From Paracoccus haematequi (GTDB taxonomy: Bacteria > Pseudomonadota > Alphaproteobacteria > Rhodobacterales > Rhodobacteraceae): 64,000 bases of DNA. The position numbers and the translations under genes were made by a program. Shown here piece by piece: positions 20,673-30,718 of the stretch (the stretch's first letter is position 1; every line of letters begins with the position of its first letter). Location of the stretch: contig NZ_UZWE01000026.1 of NCBI RefSeq assembly GCF_900631945.1, positions 124,001-188,000 of the forward strand, in the 5' to 3' direction. The notes under the pieces are model-generated. The model made no database searches, had not been told where the DNA came from, and saw only the letters and a list, made by a program, of their open reading frames with translations.

Positions 20673-21698
20673 TCAGATCTCCATCACCATGCGGCCTTCG
20701 ATCTGGCCCTTGTGCATCCGGGCGAAGATGTCGTTCACATCCTCCAGCCGGGCCTTGTGGATGGTGGCCTTGACCTTGCCGTCGGCGGCGAAATCCAGCG
20801 ATTCCTGCAAGTCCAGCCGGGTGCCGACGATGGATCCGCGCACGGTGACGCCGTTCAGGACCATGCCGAAGATGTCCAGCGGGAAATCCCCCGGCGGCAA
20901 CCCATTCAGCGACACGGTGCCGCCCCGCCCGACCATGCCGACGGCCTGCTGGAACGCCTTGGGGCTGACGGCGGTAACCAGCACGCCCTGCGCGCCGCCA
21001 TCGGTCTCCTTGCGGATCTTCGCCACCGGATCCTCGGTCATGGCATTGGCGGTGACGGTGGCGCCCAGCCTGCGGGCAAAGGCCAGCTTTTCGTCGTCGA
21101 TGTCGACGGCGGCGACGTTCAGGCCCATCGCCTTGGCATATTGCACCGCCATATGGCCCAGGCCGCCGATGCCGGAAATGACCACCCAGTCGCCGGGCTT
21201 GGTGTCCGTCACCTTCAGCCCCTTGTAGACGGTGACGCCCGCGCACAGAACCGGCGCGATTTCGGCGAAATCGACGTTCTTGGGCAGATGGCCCACATAG
21301 TTCGGATCGGCCACCACATATTCCGCGAAACCGCCATTGACCGAATAGCCGGTGTTCTGCTGGCTTTCGCACAGCGTCTCCCATCCGCCCAGACAATGCT
21401 TGCAGAAGCCGCAGGCGGAATAGAGCCAGGGCACGCCCACCCGGTCGCCTTCTTTCACATGCCGGACGCCCTGGCCCACGGCGGAGACGAAGCCCACACC
21501 CTCATGCCCCGGAATGAAGGGGGGCTTCGGCTTGACGGGCCAGTCGCCCTCGGCTGCGTGAAGGTCGGTATGGCAGACGCCGGATGCCTTGATCTGCACC
21601 TGGATCATGCCGGGGCCGGGTTCGGGGATCGGCACCTCGTCAATCGACAGGGGTTTGCCGAATTCGCGCACGACGGCGGCTTTCATGGTTTTCGCCAT
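20673..21698 (-). CDS. adhA: Zinc-dependent alcohol dehydrogenase AdhA/AdhP type
   Basis: 341 residues. Catalytic zinc ligands lie in '[15 protein letters not shown]' and 'PGHEGVGFV', and structural zinc in '[15 protein letters not shown]'. The NAD-binding loop is '[17 protein letters not shown]'. It most resembles AdhP/AdhA enzymes that oxidise ethanol and other primary alcohols or reduce acetaldehyde. The ATG at 21698 is preceded by AAAGGAACCGTC. It sits 66 bases downstream of the aldehyde dehydrogenase, suggesting alcohol to aldehyde to acid conversion from one transcript. Confidence 0.92.
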   Translation of the reverse strand: MAKTMKAAVVREFGKPLSIDEVPIPEPGPGMIQVQIKASGVCHTDLHAAEGDWPVKPKPPFIPGHEGVGFVSAVGQGVRHVKEGDRVGVPWLYSACGFCKHCLGGWETLCESQQNTGYSVNGGFAEYVVADPNYVGHLPKNVDFAEIAPVLCAGVTVYKGLKVTDTKPGDWVVISGIGGLGHMAVQYAKAMGLNVAAVDIDDEKLAFARRLGATVTANAMTEDPVAKIRKETDGGAQGVLVTAVSPKAFQQAVGMVGRGGTVSLNGLPPGDFPLDIFGMVLNGVTVRGSIVGTRLDLQESLDFAADGKVKATIHKARLEDVNDIFARMHKGQIEGRMVMEI

Positions 21699-21764
21699 GA
21701 CGGTTCCTTTCAGCGGGGGGACGGGCCTTGCGGCCCGCCCCGGTGGCATGACGGCCAGCCGTCG

Positions 21765-23291
21765 TCAGAAGAAGCCCAGCTTCTTGGGGCTGTAGCTGAC
21801 CAGCATGTTCTTGGTCTGCTGATAGTGGTCCAGCATCATCTTGTGGTTCTCGCGCCCGATGCCCGACTGCTTGTAGCCGCCGAAGGCCGCATGGGCCGGA
21901 TAGGCGTGATAGCAGTTGGTCCAGACCCGGCCCGCCTTGATCGCGCGGCCGAAGCGGTAGCAGGTATTGGCTTCGCGCGACCAGATGCCCGCGCCCAGAC
22001 CGTACAGCGTGTCATTGGCGATCGACAGCGCCTCGTCCTGGTCCTTGAAGGTGGTCACGGACACCACCGGGCCGAAGATTTCTTCCTGGAAGACCCGCAT
22101 CTTGTTGTTGCCGCGGAACACGGTCGGCTTGATGTAATAGCCGCCCGACAGTTCCCCGCCATGGTCGGCCGCCTCGCCGCCGATCAGAACCTCGGCGCCT
22201 TCCTTGCGACCGATGTCGAAGTAGGAAAGGATCTTTTCCTTCTGCTCGGACGAGGCCTGCGCGCCGATCATCGTGGCGCTGTCGCGCGGATCGCCCTGCT
22301 TGATCGCCTCGACGCGTTTCAGCGCGCGTTCGATGAAGCGGTCGTAGATCGATTCCTGGATCAGCACGCGCGACGGGCAGGTGCAGACCTCGCCCTGGTT
22401 CAGCGCGAACATCGCGAAGCCTTCCAGGGCCTTGTCGAAGAAATCGTCATCCTCGCGCAGCACATCCTCGAAGAAGATGTTGGGCGACTTGCCGCCCAGC
22501 TCCAGCGTCACCGGGATCAGGTTTTCGCTGGCATATTGCATGATCAGCCGGCCGGTGGTGGTTTCCCCGGTGAAGGCGATCTTGGCGATGCGCGGATTGC
22601 TGGCCAAGGGCTTGCCCGCCTCAAGGCCAAAGCCGTTGACGACGTTCAGCACGCCCGGCGGCAGCAGGTCGGCGATCAGGTTCACGAAGACCATGATGCT
22701 GGCGGGAGTCTGTTCGGCGGGCTTCAGCACCACGCAGTTCCCGGCGGCCAGCGCGGGCGCCAGCTTCCACACCGCCATCAGCAGCGGGAAGTTCCACGGG
22801 ATGATCTGGCCCACGACGCCCAGCGGTTCGTGGAAGTGATAGGCCACGGTGTCGTGGTCGATTTCCGAAATCCCGCCTTCCTGGGCGCGCAGCACGCCCG
22901 CGAAATAGCGGAAATGGTCGATGCCCAGCGGCAGGTCGGCGGCCATCGTCTCGCGGATCGGCTTGCCGTTGTCCCAGGTTTCCGCCGTCGCCAGCAGTTC
23001 CAGGTTCTGTTCCATCCGGTCGGCGATGCGCAGCAGGATCAGCGACCGTTCCGCGGCCGAGGTCCGGCCCCATTTGTCCTTGGCGGCATGGGCGGCGTCC
23101 AGCGCGGCCTCGATGTCGTCGGCGTTGGATCGGGCGATCTCGCCGATCTCGGCGCCGGTGATGGGGGTGGTGTTGGTGAAATACTTGCCCGACTTCGGCG
23201 CGGTCCACTGCCCGCCGATGAAGTTGTCGTAGCGCTTGGCAAAGGGCATCACGCCCACGCCCTTGAATTCGTGCGTCTGGTCGTTCGGCAT
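21765..23291 (-). CDS. NAD-dependent aldehyde dehydrogenase
   Basis: 508 residues. '[23 protein letters not shown]' and 'LKPAEQTP' (cofactor Lys) are followed by the catalytic Glu in '[11 protein letters not shown]' and the nucleophilic Cys in '[16 protein letters not shown]'. It belongs with AldB/ExaC-type acetaldehyde or chloroacetaldehyde dehydrogenases. The start has a strong CCAGAGGAGGAAACG ribosome site. It lies between its probable regulator gene upstream and adhA downstream. The DUF779 gene in the same unit is a common companion. Confidence 0.93.
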   Translation of the reverse strand: MPNDQTHEFKGVGVMPFAKRYDNFIGGQWTAPKSGKYFTNTTPITGAEIGEIARSNADDIEAALDAAHAAKDKWGRTSAAERSLILLRIADRMEQNLELLATAETWDNGKPIRETMAADLPLGIDHFRYFAGVLRAQEGGISEIDHDTVAYHFHEPLGVVGQIIPWNFPLLMAVWKLAPALAAGNCVVLKPAEQTPASIMVFVNLIADLLPPGVLNVVNGFGLEAGKPLASNPRIAKIAFTGETTTGRLIMQYASENLIPVTLELGGKSPNIFFEDVLREDDDFFDKALEGFAMFALNQGEVCTCPSRVLIQESIYDRFIERALKRVEAIKQGDPRDSATMIGAQASSEQKEKILSYFDIGRKEGAEVLIGGEAADHGGELSGGYYIKPTVFRGNNKMRVFQEEIFGPVVSVTTFKDQDEALSIANDTLYGLGAGIWSREANTCYRFGRAIKAGRVWTNCYHAYPAHAAFGGYKQSGIGRENHKMMLDHYQQTKNMLVSYSPKKLGFF

Positions 23292-23312
23292 CGTTTCCTC
23301 CTCTGGAAATAG

Positions 23313-23333
23313 CCCGGAGTCTCCCTCTCCGGG
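23313..23333 (-). promoter_or_regulatory. Leader hairpin of the aldehyde dehydrogenase gene
   Basis: A perfect 7-bp stem CCCGGAG-N7-CTCCGGG lies 22 to 42 bases upstream of the aldehyde dehydrogenase ATG, outside the ribosome site. It may be a simple stabilising 5' structure. Confidence 0.4.
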
Positions 23334-23398
23334 TATGGGTCACAGCTTGGCGGGTGCGCGATTCGTTGCAACCGCCCTTGCCGTGCCGTGACACAGCC

Positions 23399-23418
23399 CT
23401 GTCTCAACCATGAGACAG
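23399..23418. promoter_or_regulatory. Palindromic candidate operator of the AcoR-like regulator
   Basis: The exact inverted repeat CTGTCTCA-ACCA-TGAGACAG (8-4-8) directly abuts the stop codon of the regulator gene and lies 108 bases upstream of the aldehyde dehydrogenase start. Its TGTC...GACA form is like upstream activator sites of AcoR-type Fis-domain regulators. It is the obvious binding-site candidate for the protein encoded next to it. Confidence 0.65.
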
Positions 23419-24363
23419 TCAGCCGGATTTTTCCGCCAGTCCCAGCCGGGACATGCGGCGATACAGCGTCGCCCGCCCGATCCCCAGGGCGCGCGCGGCG
23501 GCCGAGACATTGCCGTCGGACCGGGCCAGCGCGCGGACCACGGCGGCGCGTTCGGCCTTGTCGAAGCCGGTCAGATCGTCGCTGCGGCCCAGCAGGTCGG
23601 CGGCCGGGCGCGGGCGGATCGCGCCTTCGCGTTCCAGCCCCAGGGCGCGGCGCGCGGCGCGGGTGGCGCCGATGGCCAGGTCGTCCTGGTCCACCGCCAG
23701 CAGGACAGCGGCATCCGCCGTGTCGTCGGCCACGACGATGCGCGCGTCGGGAAAGCTGGCGCGGAAGAACACGGCTTCGATGGCCCGCGCGGTCTGCGCC
23801 ACCTGGGCCGAGATCAGCCGGTTATAGCGTTCGGTCTGCTCGGCGCGGGCAGAGCTGACATCCAGCGCCGCCAGCAACCGCCCGTCCGGCCCCCAGATCG
23901 GCGCGTCCATGCAGGACATGCCGGTGTTGCGGGTATGGAAATGTTCGTCGCGATGGATGGTGACCTGCCGCCCCTCGGCCAGGCAGGTGCCGATGCCGTT
24001 GGTTCCCTGCACGGCCTCGGACCACAGCGTGCCCTGCCACAGCCCCCAGTCGCGGAACTGTTCGGCATCCGCGCCATTCACCCGCTGGTCCAGCACCACC
24101 CCGTCGGCATCGGTCAGCATCACGTTGCAGCCCGACAGCCCCACCAGATTGAACAACTGATCCAGTTGCGGGGCGGCCACGCGCAGGAACGGATCCATGG
24201 CCTGCCGACGCTGGCTCAGTTCCTCAAGCGTCAGCCGTTCGGGGCGGCGGGCGTCGGCCGGATCCAGCCCGTGCTTGAACAGCGACCGCCGCCATGACGC
24301 TGTCAGGGCCGAGGTCGCTGAATTCGACTGCGACTGTCTTGCGACGTAATCCGCGTGACGCAT
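23419..24363 (-). CDS. Short AcoR-type regulator: GAF plus Fis HTH, no AAA+ domain
   Basis: 314 residues. The N-terminal half has the AcoR-like GAF region 'GLSGCNVMLTDADGVVLDQRVN...WSEAVQGTNGIGTCLAEGRQVTIHRDEHF'. The C-terminus is a Fis-type HTH, 'VVRALARSDGNVSAAARALGIGRATLYRRMSRLGL'. The sigma-54-interacting AAA+ domain (GAFTGA, Walker motifs) that normally lies between is absent; only a linker of about 60 residues is present. It probably controls the aldehyde/alcohol dehydrogenase genes from the adjacent palindrome, without direct sigma-54 activation. The start at 24363 is uncertain. Confidence 0.8.
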   Translation of the reverse strand: MRHADYVARQSQSNSATSALTASWRRSLFKHGLDPADARRPERLTLEELSQRRQAMDPFLRVAAPQLDQLFNLVGLSGCNVMLTDADGVVLDQRVNGADAEQFRDWGLWQGTLWSEAVQGTNGIGTCLAEGRQVTIHRDEHFHTRNTGMSCMDAPIWGPDGRLLAALDVSSARAEQTERYNRLISAQVAQTARAIEAVFFRASFPDARIVVADDTADAAVLLAVDQDDLAIGATRAARRALGLEREGAIRPRPAADLLGRSDDLTGFDKAERAAVVRALARSDGNVSAAARALGIGRATLYRRMSRLGLAEKSG

Positions 24364-24430
24364 ACCGGGCCGGCTCCTCCTCGGTCGGTAGCGGACAGTA
24401 TAACATGCAAGTCGGCAATAGGACCAAGGG

Positions 24431-26827
24431 CTAATTGCCCCCGGTCCCCGCAGGCAGCCGCCAGGCCAGCACATAATCGCCCAGATCGGTGCCGATGGAC
24501 CCGTGCCCGCCCGCGACCAGCACCACCATCTGCCGCCCCTGGCTGTCCAGATAGGTCATCGGCGTGGCCTGCCCGCCCGCAGGCAGACGCCCGCGCCACA
24601 GTTCGGCCCCGGTGGTCAGGTCATAGGCACGAAGATAGTTGTCCACGGCGGCGGCCAGGAAGACCACGCCCGACCCGGTGACGACCGGCCCGCCGATGCC
24701 CGGCATCCCCAGGGGCAGCGGGATCGGCAGCGGCGTCATGTCCATGGTGGTGCCGTTGCGGTGCTTCCAGGCGATCTCGCCGGTGCGCAGGTCGGCGCCC
24801 GCGACGAAGCCCCAGGGCGGCTGCTGGCAGGGCACACCGATGGGCGACAGGAACGGCCCCATCTCGACCGCATAGGGCGCGCCGGTGTTGGAATTCAGCC
24901 CCTGTTCGCCGGAATTGGTCGCCCCTTCCGCTTCGGCGGCAGGCACCAGGCGCGAGGTGAAGGCCAGTTGCAGCGGCATCCCGAACATCACCTGGCGGCG
25001 CGGATCGACGGCGATGCCGCCCCAGTTGAAGACCCCGAAATTGCCGGGATAGACGATCGTGCCTTGCAGCGACGGCGGCGTATAGCGGCCCTCATACCGC
25101 AACTGGCGGAACTGGATGCGGCACAGCATCTGGTCGACCAGCGTGGCGCCCCACATCTTCGATTCGGTCAGCGGTTCGGGCTCGAAGGACAGCGCGGAAA
25201 CCGGCTGGGTCGGGGCCGCGAAATCCTCGGGGATGGTGCCTTGCGGCGCGGGGCGTTCGGTGATGGGCAGGATCGGCTCGCCCGTCTCGCGGTTCAGCAC
25301 GTAAACGTCGCCCTGCTTGGTCGGCACGACCAGTGCGGGCACCCGGCCTTGCGGCATGTCCAGATCCAGCAGCGTCGGCTGGGCGGGCGTGTCCATGTCC
25401 CACAGATCGTGATGCACGAATTGCTGCACCCAGCGGGCCTGTCCCGTCGCCACATCCAGCGCCACCACGGAACTGGCATAAGTCTCCTCGGCCTCGTTGC
25501 GGAACATGCCCAACTGGTCGGGGGTGCGGTTGCCCATCGGCACATAGACCAGCCCCAGCCCCGGATCCGCGGACAGGGGCGCCCAGCTGTTGGGCGAGGA
25601 CGGCGTATAGACCTGCGTCGGGTCGTTCACGTCGAAGGGCGCGGTGGCGTCGGGATTGCCGGAATCCCAGTTCCACAGCAGCCGCCCGTCGCGCACGTCA
25701 TAGGCACGGATCACGCCCGAGGGTGCGTTGACATCATAGTTGTCGTTGACCGCGCCGCCGATCACCAGCGTGGTGCCGACGATGACCGGGGGCGAGGTCG
25801 AATAATAGAACCCCGCCTGCCGGAACGGCATGTTGTGGATCAGGTTCAACGATCCGTTGTCGCCGAATTCCGGGCACAGCGCGCCGGTGGTCGGATCGAT
25901 GGCCAGCAGATGCGCGTCCGAGGTCGGCATGAACAGCCTTGTGTCGCATTGCACGTCGGGGGTGGCATCTGCGGCGACGGCGGGGGTCGCCGGGTGGTCG
26001 GTATCGGCAGGCAGGACCGCCGCCGGTCCGGCGGGGGCCGCGCCGCCGTCGCCCGGCCAATAGCTGACGCCCCGGCAGGTCTGATGCTGGCGCTGGCTCA
26101 GCGGGCTGATATCGGCCTTGTAGACCCAGCGTTCCGCGCCGGTATCGGCATCCAGCGCCACCAGCCAGTTATGCGGCGTGCACAGATACAGCGTGTTGCC
26201 GACCTTGATCGGGGTCGCCTGATAGGTCGTCTCGTCGGTATCCTCGGGCTGTTTCAGGTCGCCCGTCTGATAGGTCCAGGCGGTTTCCAGGGACGCCACG
26301 TTCTGCGCCGTGATCTGATCCAGCGGCGAAAAGCGCTGCCCGAAATCGGTTCGGCCATAGGCCAGCCAATCCTGCGGCCCGCCGGGCGGTCCCATGTCGG
26401 GATCGGCATTGGCGATCTGGTCGGGCAGCGCGCCCTTGATGTCATGCGGGTCGGTGGCAAGGCTGCCCAGCAGGCCCACCCCGGTGATCACCGTCACCGC
26501 CGCCAGCGCCGTCCACCCCGGACGCCGCCGCGCGCCGAAGGGCAGCAGCAGCAGAAGGCCCAGGATCAGGAACATCCCCATGCGGGACGCCAGCGCCCAC
26601 CAGTCGTAACCCGATTCCCACAGCGACCAGGCTGCCAGCAGGATCAGAAAACCGGCATAGATCCATCGCGCCAGGTCGCTGCGGCGCAGGACGAAAACCG
26701 CCGTGACCAGCAGCGCCGCGCCGGAAAACCCGATGAAGGGCGATCCGCCCAGGGCGATCAGATAGATGCCGCCCGCCAACAGGATGACGCCGATCAGGCC
26801 AAAGACGATGGTCAGAAATACGCGCAT
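24431..26827 (-). CDS. gcd: Membrane-bound PQQ-dependent glucose dehydrogenase
   Basis: 798 residues. Five hydrophobic segments in the first 140 residues anchor it in the inner membrane. The periplasmic eight-bladed propeller begins near 'DWLAYGRTDFGQRFSPLDQI'. Quinoprotein signatures include 'GLVYVPMGNRTPDQLG', 'VHHDLWDMDTPAQPTL' and repeated W-containing blades such as 'DADTGAERWVYKAD'. It oxidises glucose to gluconolactone and passes electrons to ubiquinone. The start has a GAAAGGGGAC ribosome site. It is the only quinoprotein in the window and lies about 6.4 kb from the pqq genes. Confidence 0.93.
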   Translation of the reverse strand: MRVFLTIVFGLIGVILLAGGIYLIALGGSPFIGFSGAALLVTAVFVLRRSDLARWIYAGFLILLAAWSLWESGYDWWALASRMGMFLILGLLLLLPFGARRRPGWTALAAVTVITGVGLLGSLATDPHDIKGALPDQIANADPDMGPPGGPQDWLAYGRTDFGQRFSPLDQITAQNVASLETAWTYQTGDLKQPEDTDETTYQATPIKVGNTLYLCTPHNWLVALDADTGAERWVYKADISPLSQRQHQTCRGVSYWPGDGGAAPAGPAAVLPADTDHPATPAVAADATPDVQCDTRLFMPTSDAHLLAIDPTTGALCPEFGDNGSLNLIHNMPFRQAGFYYSTSPPVIVGTTLVIGGAVNDNYDVNAPSGVIRAYDVRDGRLLWNWDSGNPDATAPFDVNDPTQVYTPSSPNSWAPLSADPGLGLVYVPMGNRTPDQLGMFRNEAEETYASSVVALDVATGQARWVQQFVHHDLWDMDTPAQPTLLDLDMPQGRVPALVVPTKQGDVYVLNRETGEPILPITERPAPQGTIPEDFAAPTQPVSALSFEPEPLTESKMWGATLVDQMLCRIQFRQLRYEGRYTPPSLQGTIVYPGNFGVFNWGGIAVDPRRQVMFGMPLQLAFTSRLVPAAEAEGATNSGEQGLNSNTGAPYAVEMGPFLSPIGVPCQQPPWGFVAGADLRTGEIAWKHRNGTTMDMTPLPIPLPLGMPGIGGPVVTGSGVVFLAAAVDNYLRAYDLTTGAELWRGRLPAGGQATPMTYLDSQGRQMVVLVAGGHGSIGTDLGDYVLAWRLPAGTGGN

Positions 26828-26889
26828 GGGCTGTCCCCTTTCGAAAGGTGACGCCCAACCGGCGGTTGCGGTTCCCTGTCGGATCGGTT

Positions 26890-28029
26890 TCAGGCGGGCA
26901 CGGCCATCGCCGCGCGCGGTCGATAGGGCGGCAGATCGACCCCCGGCCGATACAGCAGCGACTGCCCGTCATGGAACAGATGCAGCGCGGCGGGATCGGC
27001 GGTCAGGCGCACCGTCCGTCCGTTCAGGCCCGGATGGATGCCCGGCAGCTTGGCGATGACCGGCACGCCGCCGCCGCGCGTGCCGAAATACAGCAGCGTC
27101 ACTTCGCCCAGGGCCTCGGTCAGGTCCACGGTGCCTTCGAAGATCGCGGGACCGTCCGTTTCGCGCATGTCCTCGGGGCGGACCCCGATGTTGACGCGCA
27201 TCCCCTCGTCCCCCGCGCGGGTCGGGATCGCCGCCTGCGCGGTGCCGCCGCCATCAAGCTGGACGGTGGTCACGGGACCGGCGGCGGTCACGCGGCCGGG
27301 CAGCAGGTTCATGGCCGGGCTGCCGATGAAGCCCGCCACGAATTCGTTGACCGGGCGTTCGTACAGCTCCAACGGCGCGCCGACCTGGGCGATGCCGCCG
27401 CCCGCCAGAACCACGATCCGGTCGGCCAGGGTCATCGCCTCGGTCTGGTCATGGGTGACATAGATCATCGTCCGGTCGGGCATGGACGCCTTCAACTGCG
27501 CGATCTCGATCCGAGTCGCGACGCGCAGCGCGGCGTCCAGGTTCGACAGCGGCTCGTCGAACAGATACACCTTGGGATCGCGCACGATGGCCCGGCCGAT
27601 GGCGACCCGCTGGCGCTGCCCGCCCGACAGGGCCTTGGGCAAACGGTCCAGATAGGGCGTCAGTTGCAGCATCCTTCCGGCGCGGTCGGTGGCCTCCTGC
27701 ACCTCGGCTCGCGACTTGCCCGCGATCTTCAGCGCGAAGGCCATGTTGTCGCGCACCGTCATGTGCGGATAGAGGGCATAGGACTGGAACACCATGGCGA
27801 TGCCCCGCTGGCTGGGCGGGATGTCGTTCATCCGCTGGCCGTCGATCTCCAGCGTGCCGCCGCTGATCCGTTCCAGCCCGGCGATCATCCGCAGCAGGGT
27901 CGATTTCCCGCAGCCCGAGGGGCCGACGAAGACGATGAACTCGCCCGACCGGATGTCCAGGTCGATGTCGCGCAGGACGTTCACCTCGCCATAGGATTTG
28001 GCGACATCGGTCAGTTTCAGATCGGCCAT
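26890..28029 (-). CDS. aglK: Alpha-glucoside ABC transporter ATP-binding protein
   Basis: 379 residues, MsmK/UgpC class. Walker A 'GPSGCGKSTLLRMI', signature 'LSGGQRQRVAIGRA', Walker B 'VYLFDEPLSNLD' and the switch His in 'YVTHDQTEAM' are all intact. A C-terminal regulatory (TOBE/MalK-like) domain follows from about residue 240. It powers import by the AglF-AglG permease. It is the last gene of a five-gene unit (aglE-F-G-A-K), 18 bases after the alpha-glucosidase. Confidence 0.92.
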   Translation of the reverse strand: MADLKLTDVAKSYGEVNVLRDIDLDIRSGEFIVFVGPSGCGKSTLLRMIAGLERISGGTLEIDGQRMNDIPPSQRGIAMVFQSYALYPHMTVRDNMAFALKIAGKSRAEVQEATDRAGRMLQLTPYLDRLPKALSGGQRQRVAIGRAIVRDPKVYLFDEPLSNLDAALRVATRIEIAQLKASMPDRTMIYVTHDQTEAMTLADRIVVLAGGGIAQVGAPLELYERPVNEFVAGFIGSPAMNLLPGRVTAAGPVTTVQLDGGGTAQAAIPTRAGDEGMRVNIGVRPEDMRETDGPAIFEGTVDLTEALGEVTLLYFGTRGGGVPVIAKLPGIHPGLNGRTVRLTADPAALHLFHDGQSLLYRPGVDLPPYRPRAAMAVPA

Positions 28030-28047
28030 GGCGTCCTCCGTTGCACC

Positions 28048-29592
28048 CTATCCCTCGATGATCCGCACCTGCCACGGACGCAGGCCTCCGGCCGCGTCGT
28101 CCGAAAGGTTGGCGCGGATTTCCAGCGTCTGCTTGTCGTCGGCACGCGTGAAGGTCAGGATCGGCCCATTGACCGTCATGTCGGACATCGTGCCGCCGCG
28201 CAGCGCCGAATGCTTGCGCCGCAGCCCGATGGCCCAGCGGTAATGGTGCAGCATGGATTGCGCATCGGCTTCCTGCGCGACCACGGTGCGCTGCAAATGG
28301 GTATGGGGAATGGGCAACCAGGGCTTGGCCGTGGAAAAGCCGCCGTTCACGCCCATGTCCCAGACCATCGGCGTCCGGCAGCCGTCCCGGCCCTTGAATT
28401 CCGGCCAGAACTCCTTGCCATAGGGATCCTGCAAATCCTCGAAGGCGATCTCGGCCTCGGGCAGGCCCAGTTCCTCGCCCTGGTACAGGCAGACAGAGCC
28501 TTTCAGGCACAGCAGCACCGTCGCATAGGCCTTGGCAGCCTGGTCCGACAGGTTCCAGCGGCTGATGTGGCGCACCACGTCGTGGTTCGACATCGCCCAG
28601 CACGGCCAGGAATTCGGCGCGACGGAATGCAGGGCTTCGAACACCTCGGAGATGCGGGCAGCGGCAAGATCCTGGCCGGACAGGAAGTCGAAGACATAGG
28701 ACATCTGCATCCGGCCCGCGACGCCGGTATATTCCTCCAGCAGTTCCAGGGCGCGTTCGCTGTCGCCGATCTCGCCGATCACGGCGGCGCCATAGCTGCG
28801 CAGCAGCGTCGCCATCCGTTCCAGGAAGGCGATGTTTTCGGGCTGCGACTTGTCGAACTTGTGGCTTTGGTGGTTGTAGGGATTGACCGCCGGGGCCGTG
28901 TCGGACTTCCGCAATTCCTTGGCCAAGGGCGGGTTGTCGCGCAGTTGCGCGTCGTGGAAGTAGAAGTTGACGGTATCCAGCCGAAAGCCGTCCACGCCCT
29001 TGTCCAGCCAGAACTTCGCCATGTCCAGCAATTCGTCCTGCACTTCCGGGTTGTGGAAGTTCAGGTCGGGCTGCGAGGCCAGGAAGTTGTGCAGATAATA
29101 CTGTTCGCGCCGCGCATCCCACTGCCACGAGGTGCCGCCGAACATCGACAGCCAGTTGTTGGGCACGGTTCCGTCCGGCTTGGGATCGGCCCAGACATAC
29201 CAGTCGGCCTTGGGATTGTCGCGGCTGGCCCGGCTTTCGATGAACCACGGATGCTGGTCCGAGGTGTGCGACATCACCAGATCGATCATCACTTTCAGGC
29301 CCAGTTCGTGGGCGCGTTCGATCAGGACATCGAAATCCTCCATCCGCCCGAACAGCGGGTCGACGCCGCGGTAATCGCAGACATCATAGCCGAAATCCTT
29401 CATGGGCGAGGTGAAGAAGGGCGAGATCCAGACCGCATCCACCCCCAGCGAGGCGACATAGGGCAGGCGCTGCGTGATCCCCGCCAGATCGCCGATGCCG
29501 TCGCCGGTCGTGTCCTGAAAACTGCGCGGATAGATCTGATAGATCACGCCGCCCTTCCACCAATCCACGGTCTTTTCCGTCAAGTCATCCAC
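28048..29592 (-). CDS. aglA: Alpha-glucosidase, GH13
   Basis: 514 residues, no signal peptide, hence cytoplasmic. GH13 motifs: 'IYQIYPRSFQDTTGDGIGDL' at the start, 'VMSHTSDQHPWF', nucleophile Asp in 'GFRLDTVNFY', acid Glu in 'VIGEIGD', and transition-state Asp in 'SNHDVVR'. It hydrolyses imported maltose, sucrose, trehalose or related alpha-glucosides. The start is a GTG at 29592 that overlaps the aglG stop by 8 bases. The gene is embedded in the transporter operon, as in Sinorhizobium agl. Confidence 0.92.
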   Translation of the reverse strand: MDDLTEKTVDWWKGGVIYQIYPRSFQDTTGDGIGDLAGITQRLPYVASLGVDAVWISPFFTSPMKDFGYDVCDYRGVDPLFGRMEDFDVLIERAHELGLKVMIDLVMSHTSDQHPWFIESRASRDNPKADWYVWADPKPDGTVPNNWLSMFGGTSWQWDARREQYYLHNFLASQPDLNFHNPEVQDELLDMAKFWLDKGVDGFRLDTVNFYFHDAQLRDNPPLAKELRKSDTAPAVNPYNHQSHKFDKSQPENIAFLERMATLLRSYGAAVIGEIGDSERALELLEEYTGVAGRMQMSYVFDFLSGQDLAAARISEVFEALHSVAPNSWPCWAMSNHDVVRHISRWNLSDQAAKAYATVLLCLKGSVCLYQGEELGLPEAEIAFEDLQDPYGKEFWPEFKGRDGCRTPMVWDMGVNGGFSTAKPWLPIPHTHLQRTVVAQEADAQSMLHHYRWAIGLRRKHSALRGGTMSDMTVNGPILTFTRADDKQTLEIRANLSDDAAGGLRPWQVRIIEG

Positions 29593-30718
29593 CTTTCACT
29601 GATCCGGCCAGCAATCCGCGAACCAGATATTTCTGCATCGCAAAGAACACGATCAGCGGCACCGCGATTGAGATGAAGGCCGAGGTGGCAAGGATCTCCC
29701 ATTCCCCGCCCTTCGATCCCATCAATTCGCGCAAGACGCCGGTCATGACCAGTTGCTCCCTGGTATTGCCAAGGAAAACGGTCGCGACAAGCAGGTCGTT
29801 CCAGACCCACAGGAACTGGAAGATCGCGAAGCTGGCCAATGCCGGAAAAGACAGCGGAAGGATGATCTTGCGGAAGATCTGGAATTCGGTCGCGCCGTCC
29901 ACGCGGGCGGATTCGATCACCTCTCGCGGCAGGCCGACCATGTAGTTGCGCAGAAGATAGATCGCCAAGGGCAGGCCGAAGCCGGTATGGGCCAGCCAGA
30001 TCCCCAGGTATCCCTTGCCGATGCCCAGTTCGTTGTGCAGCCGCAGCAGCGGGATCAGCGCCACCTGCAAGGGCACGACCAGCAGCCCCACCACGGCGGC
30101 GGTCAGGATGGCGCGGCCCGGAAACTCCATCCAGGCCAGCGCATAGGCGGCGAAGGCCGCGATCAGGATCGGGATGACGGTCGCGGGGATCGTCACCGTC
30201 AGCGTGTTCATGAAGGCGCGGCCCAGCCCTTCGGCGGTCAGCACGCGGGCATAGTTTTCGGTGGTCAGCCGGGCGGGCGCCCCGGTGGTGACGAAGATCC
30301 GTTCGCCCCGGCGCATCTCGAACGGGGTGGGCGAGGTCATGCGATAGCTGCCGTCCGGGGCCACCGTGACCTGCCAGCCGTCGCCGATCTCGGCCGTCTC
30401 GCCGGGCTGGAAGGCGCCTGGTTCGCGGGCGCGGGTGCCCCAGGCGATCAGGGACTGGCCCTCCTCCAGCACGTTGCCCTCGATCACATAGGCGCCGTCC
30501 TGCTGGACCGCATCGTCGCCCGTGCCGGTGCGCACGAAGCCCGTCGCCTGCTGGGCGGAAAACGACTGCCACCAGCCCGAGGTCAGGATCTGGTCGCGAT
30601 CCCGGAAAGACGACACCAGCAGGCCCAGCGTCGGGATGGTCCACAGCAGCACCAGCAGGAAGGCCGCGATGTTGACCGCCCAGACAAGACCCGATTTCTG
30701 TCCGGCCATGCCCTCCAT
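29585..30718 (-). CDS. aglG: Alpha-glucoside ABC transporter permease AglG
   Basis: 377 residues, MalG-like. One N-terminal TM segment is followed by a periplasmic insert of about 120 residues and then a five-TM permease core. The EAA loop reads 'EVIESARVDGATEFQIFRKIILPLSFPAL', which contacts the ATPase. The long periplasmic insert is typical of AglG. It overlaps the aglF stop by one base (TGATG) and the aglA start by 8 bases. Confidence 0.9.
   Translation of the reverse strand: MEGMAGQKSGLVWAVNIAAFLLVLLWTIPTLGLLVSSFRDRDQILTSGWWQSFSAQQATGFVRTGTGDDAVQQDGAYVIEGNVLEEGQSLIAWGTRAREPGAFQPGETAEIGDGWQVTVAPDGSYRMTSPTPFEMRRGERIFVTTGAPARLTTENYARVLTAEGLGRAFMNTLTVTIPATVIPILIAAFAAYALAWMEFPGRAILTAAVVGLLVVPLQVALIPLLRLHNELGIGKGYLGIWLAHTGFGLPLAIYLLRNYMVGLPREVIESARVDGATEFQIFRKIILPLSFPALASFAIFQFLWVWNDLLVATVFLGNTREQLVMTGVLRELMGSKGGEWEILATSAFISIAVPLIVFFAMQKYLVRGLLAGSVKGG

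Noticed and set aside
20625-23312. 895-codon plus-strand frame across adhA and aldehyde dehydrogenase
   Set aside because: Antisense shadow, low-complexity His/Asp/Gly/Gln-rich protein.
23292-23398. Sigma-54 promoter for aldehyde dehydrogenase
   Set aside because: A GGCACG-like -24 is present, but the matching -12 lacks TTGC at correct spacing, and the regulator has no AAA+ domain.
28048-29592. Secreted amylase instead of intracellular alpha-glucosidase
   Set aside because: No signal peptide, and the gene is embedded in the importer operon.
24503-29676. Two long plus-strand frames opposite gcd and the agl genes
   Set aside because: Same composition artefact; no motifs, and the minus-strand genes are intact and recognisable.
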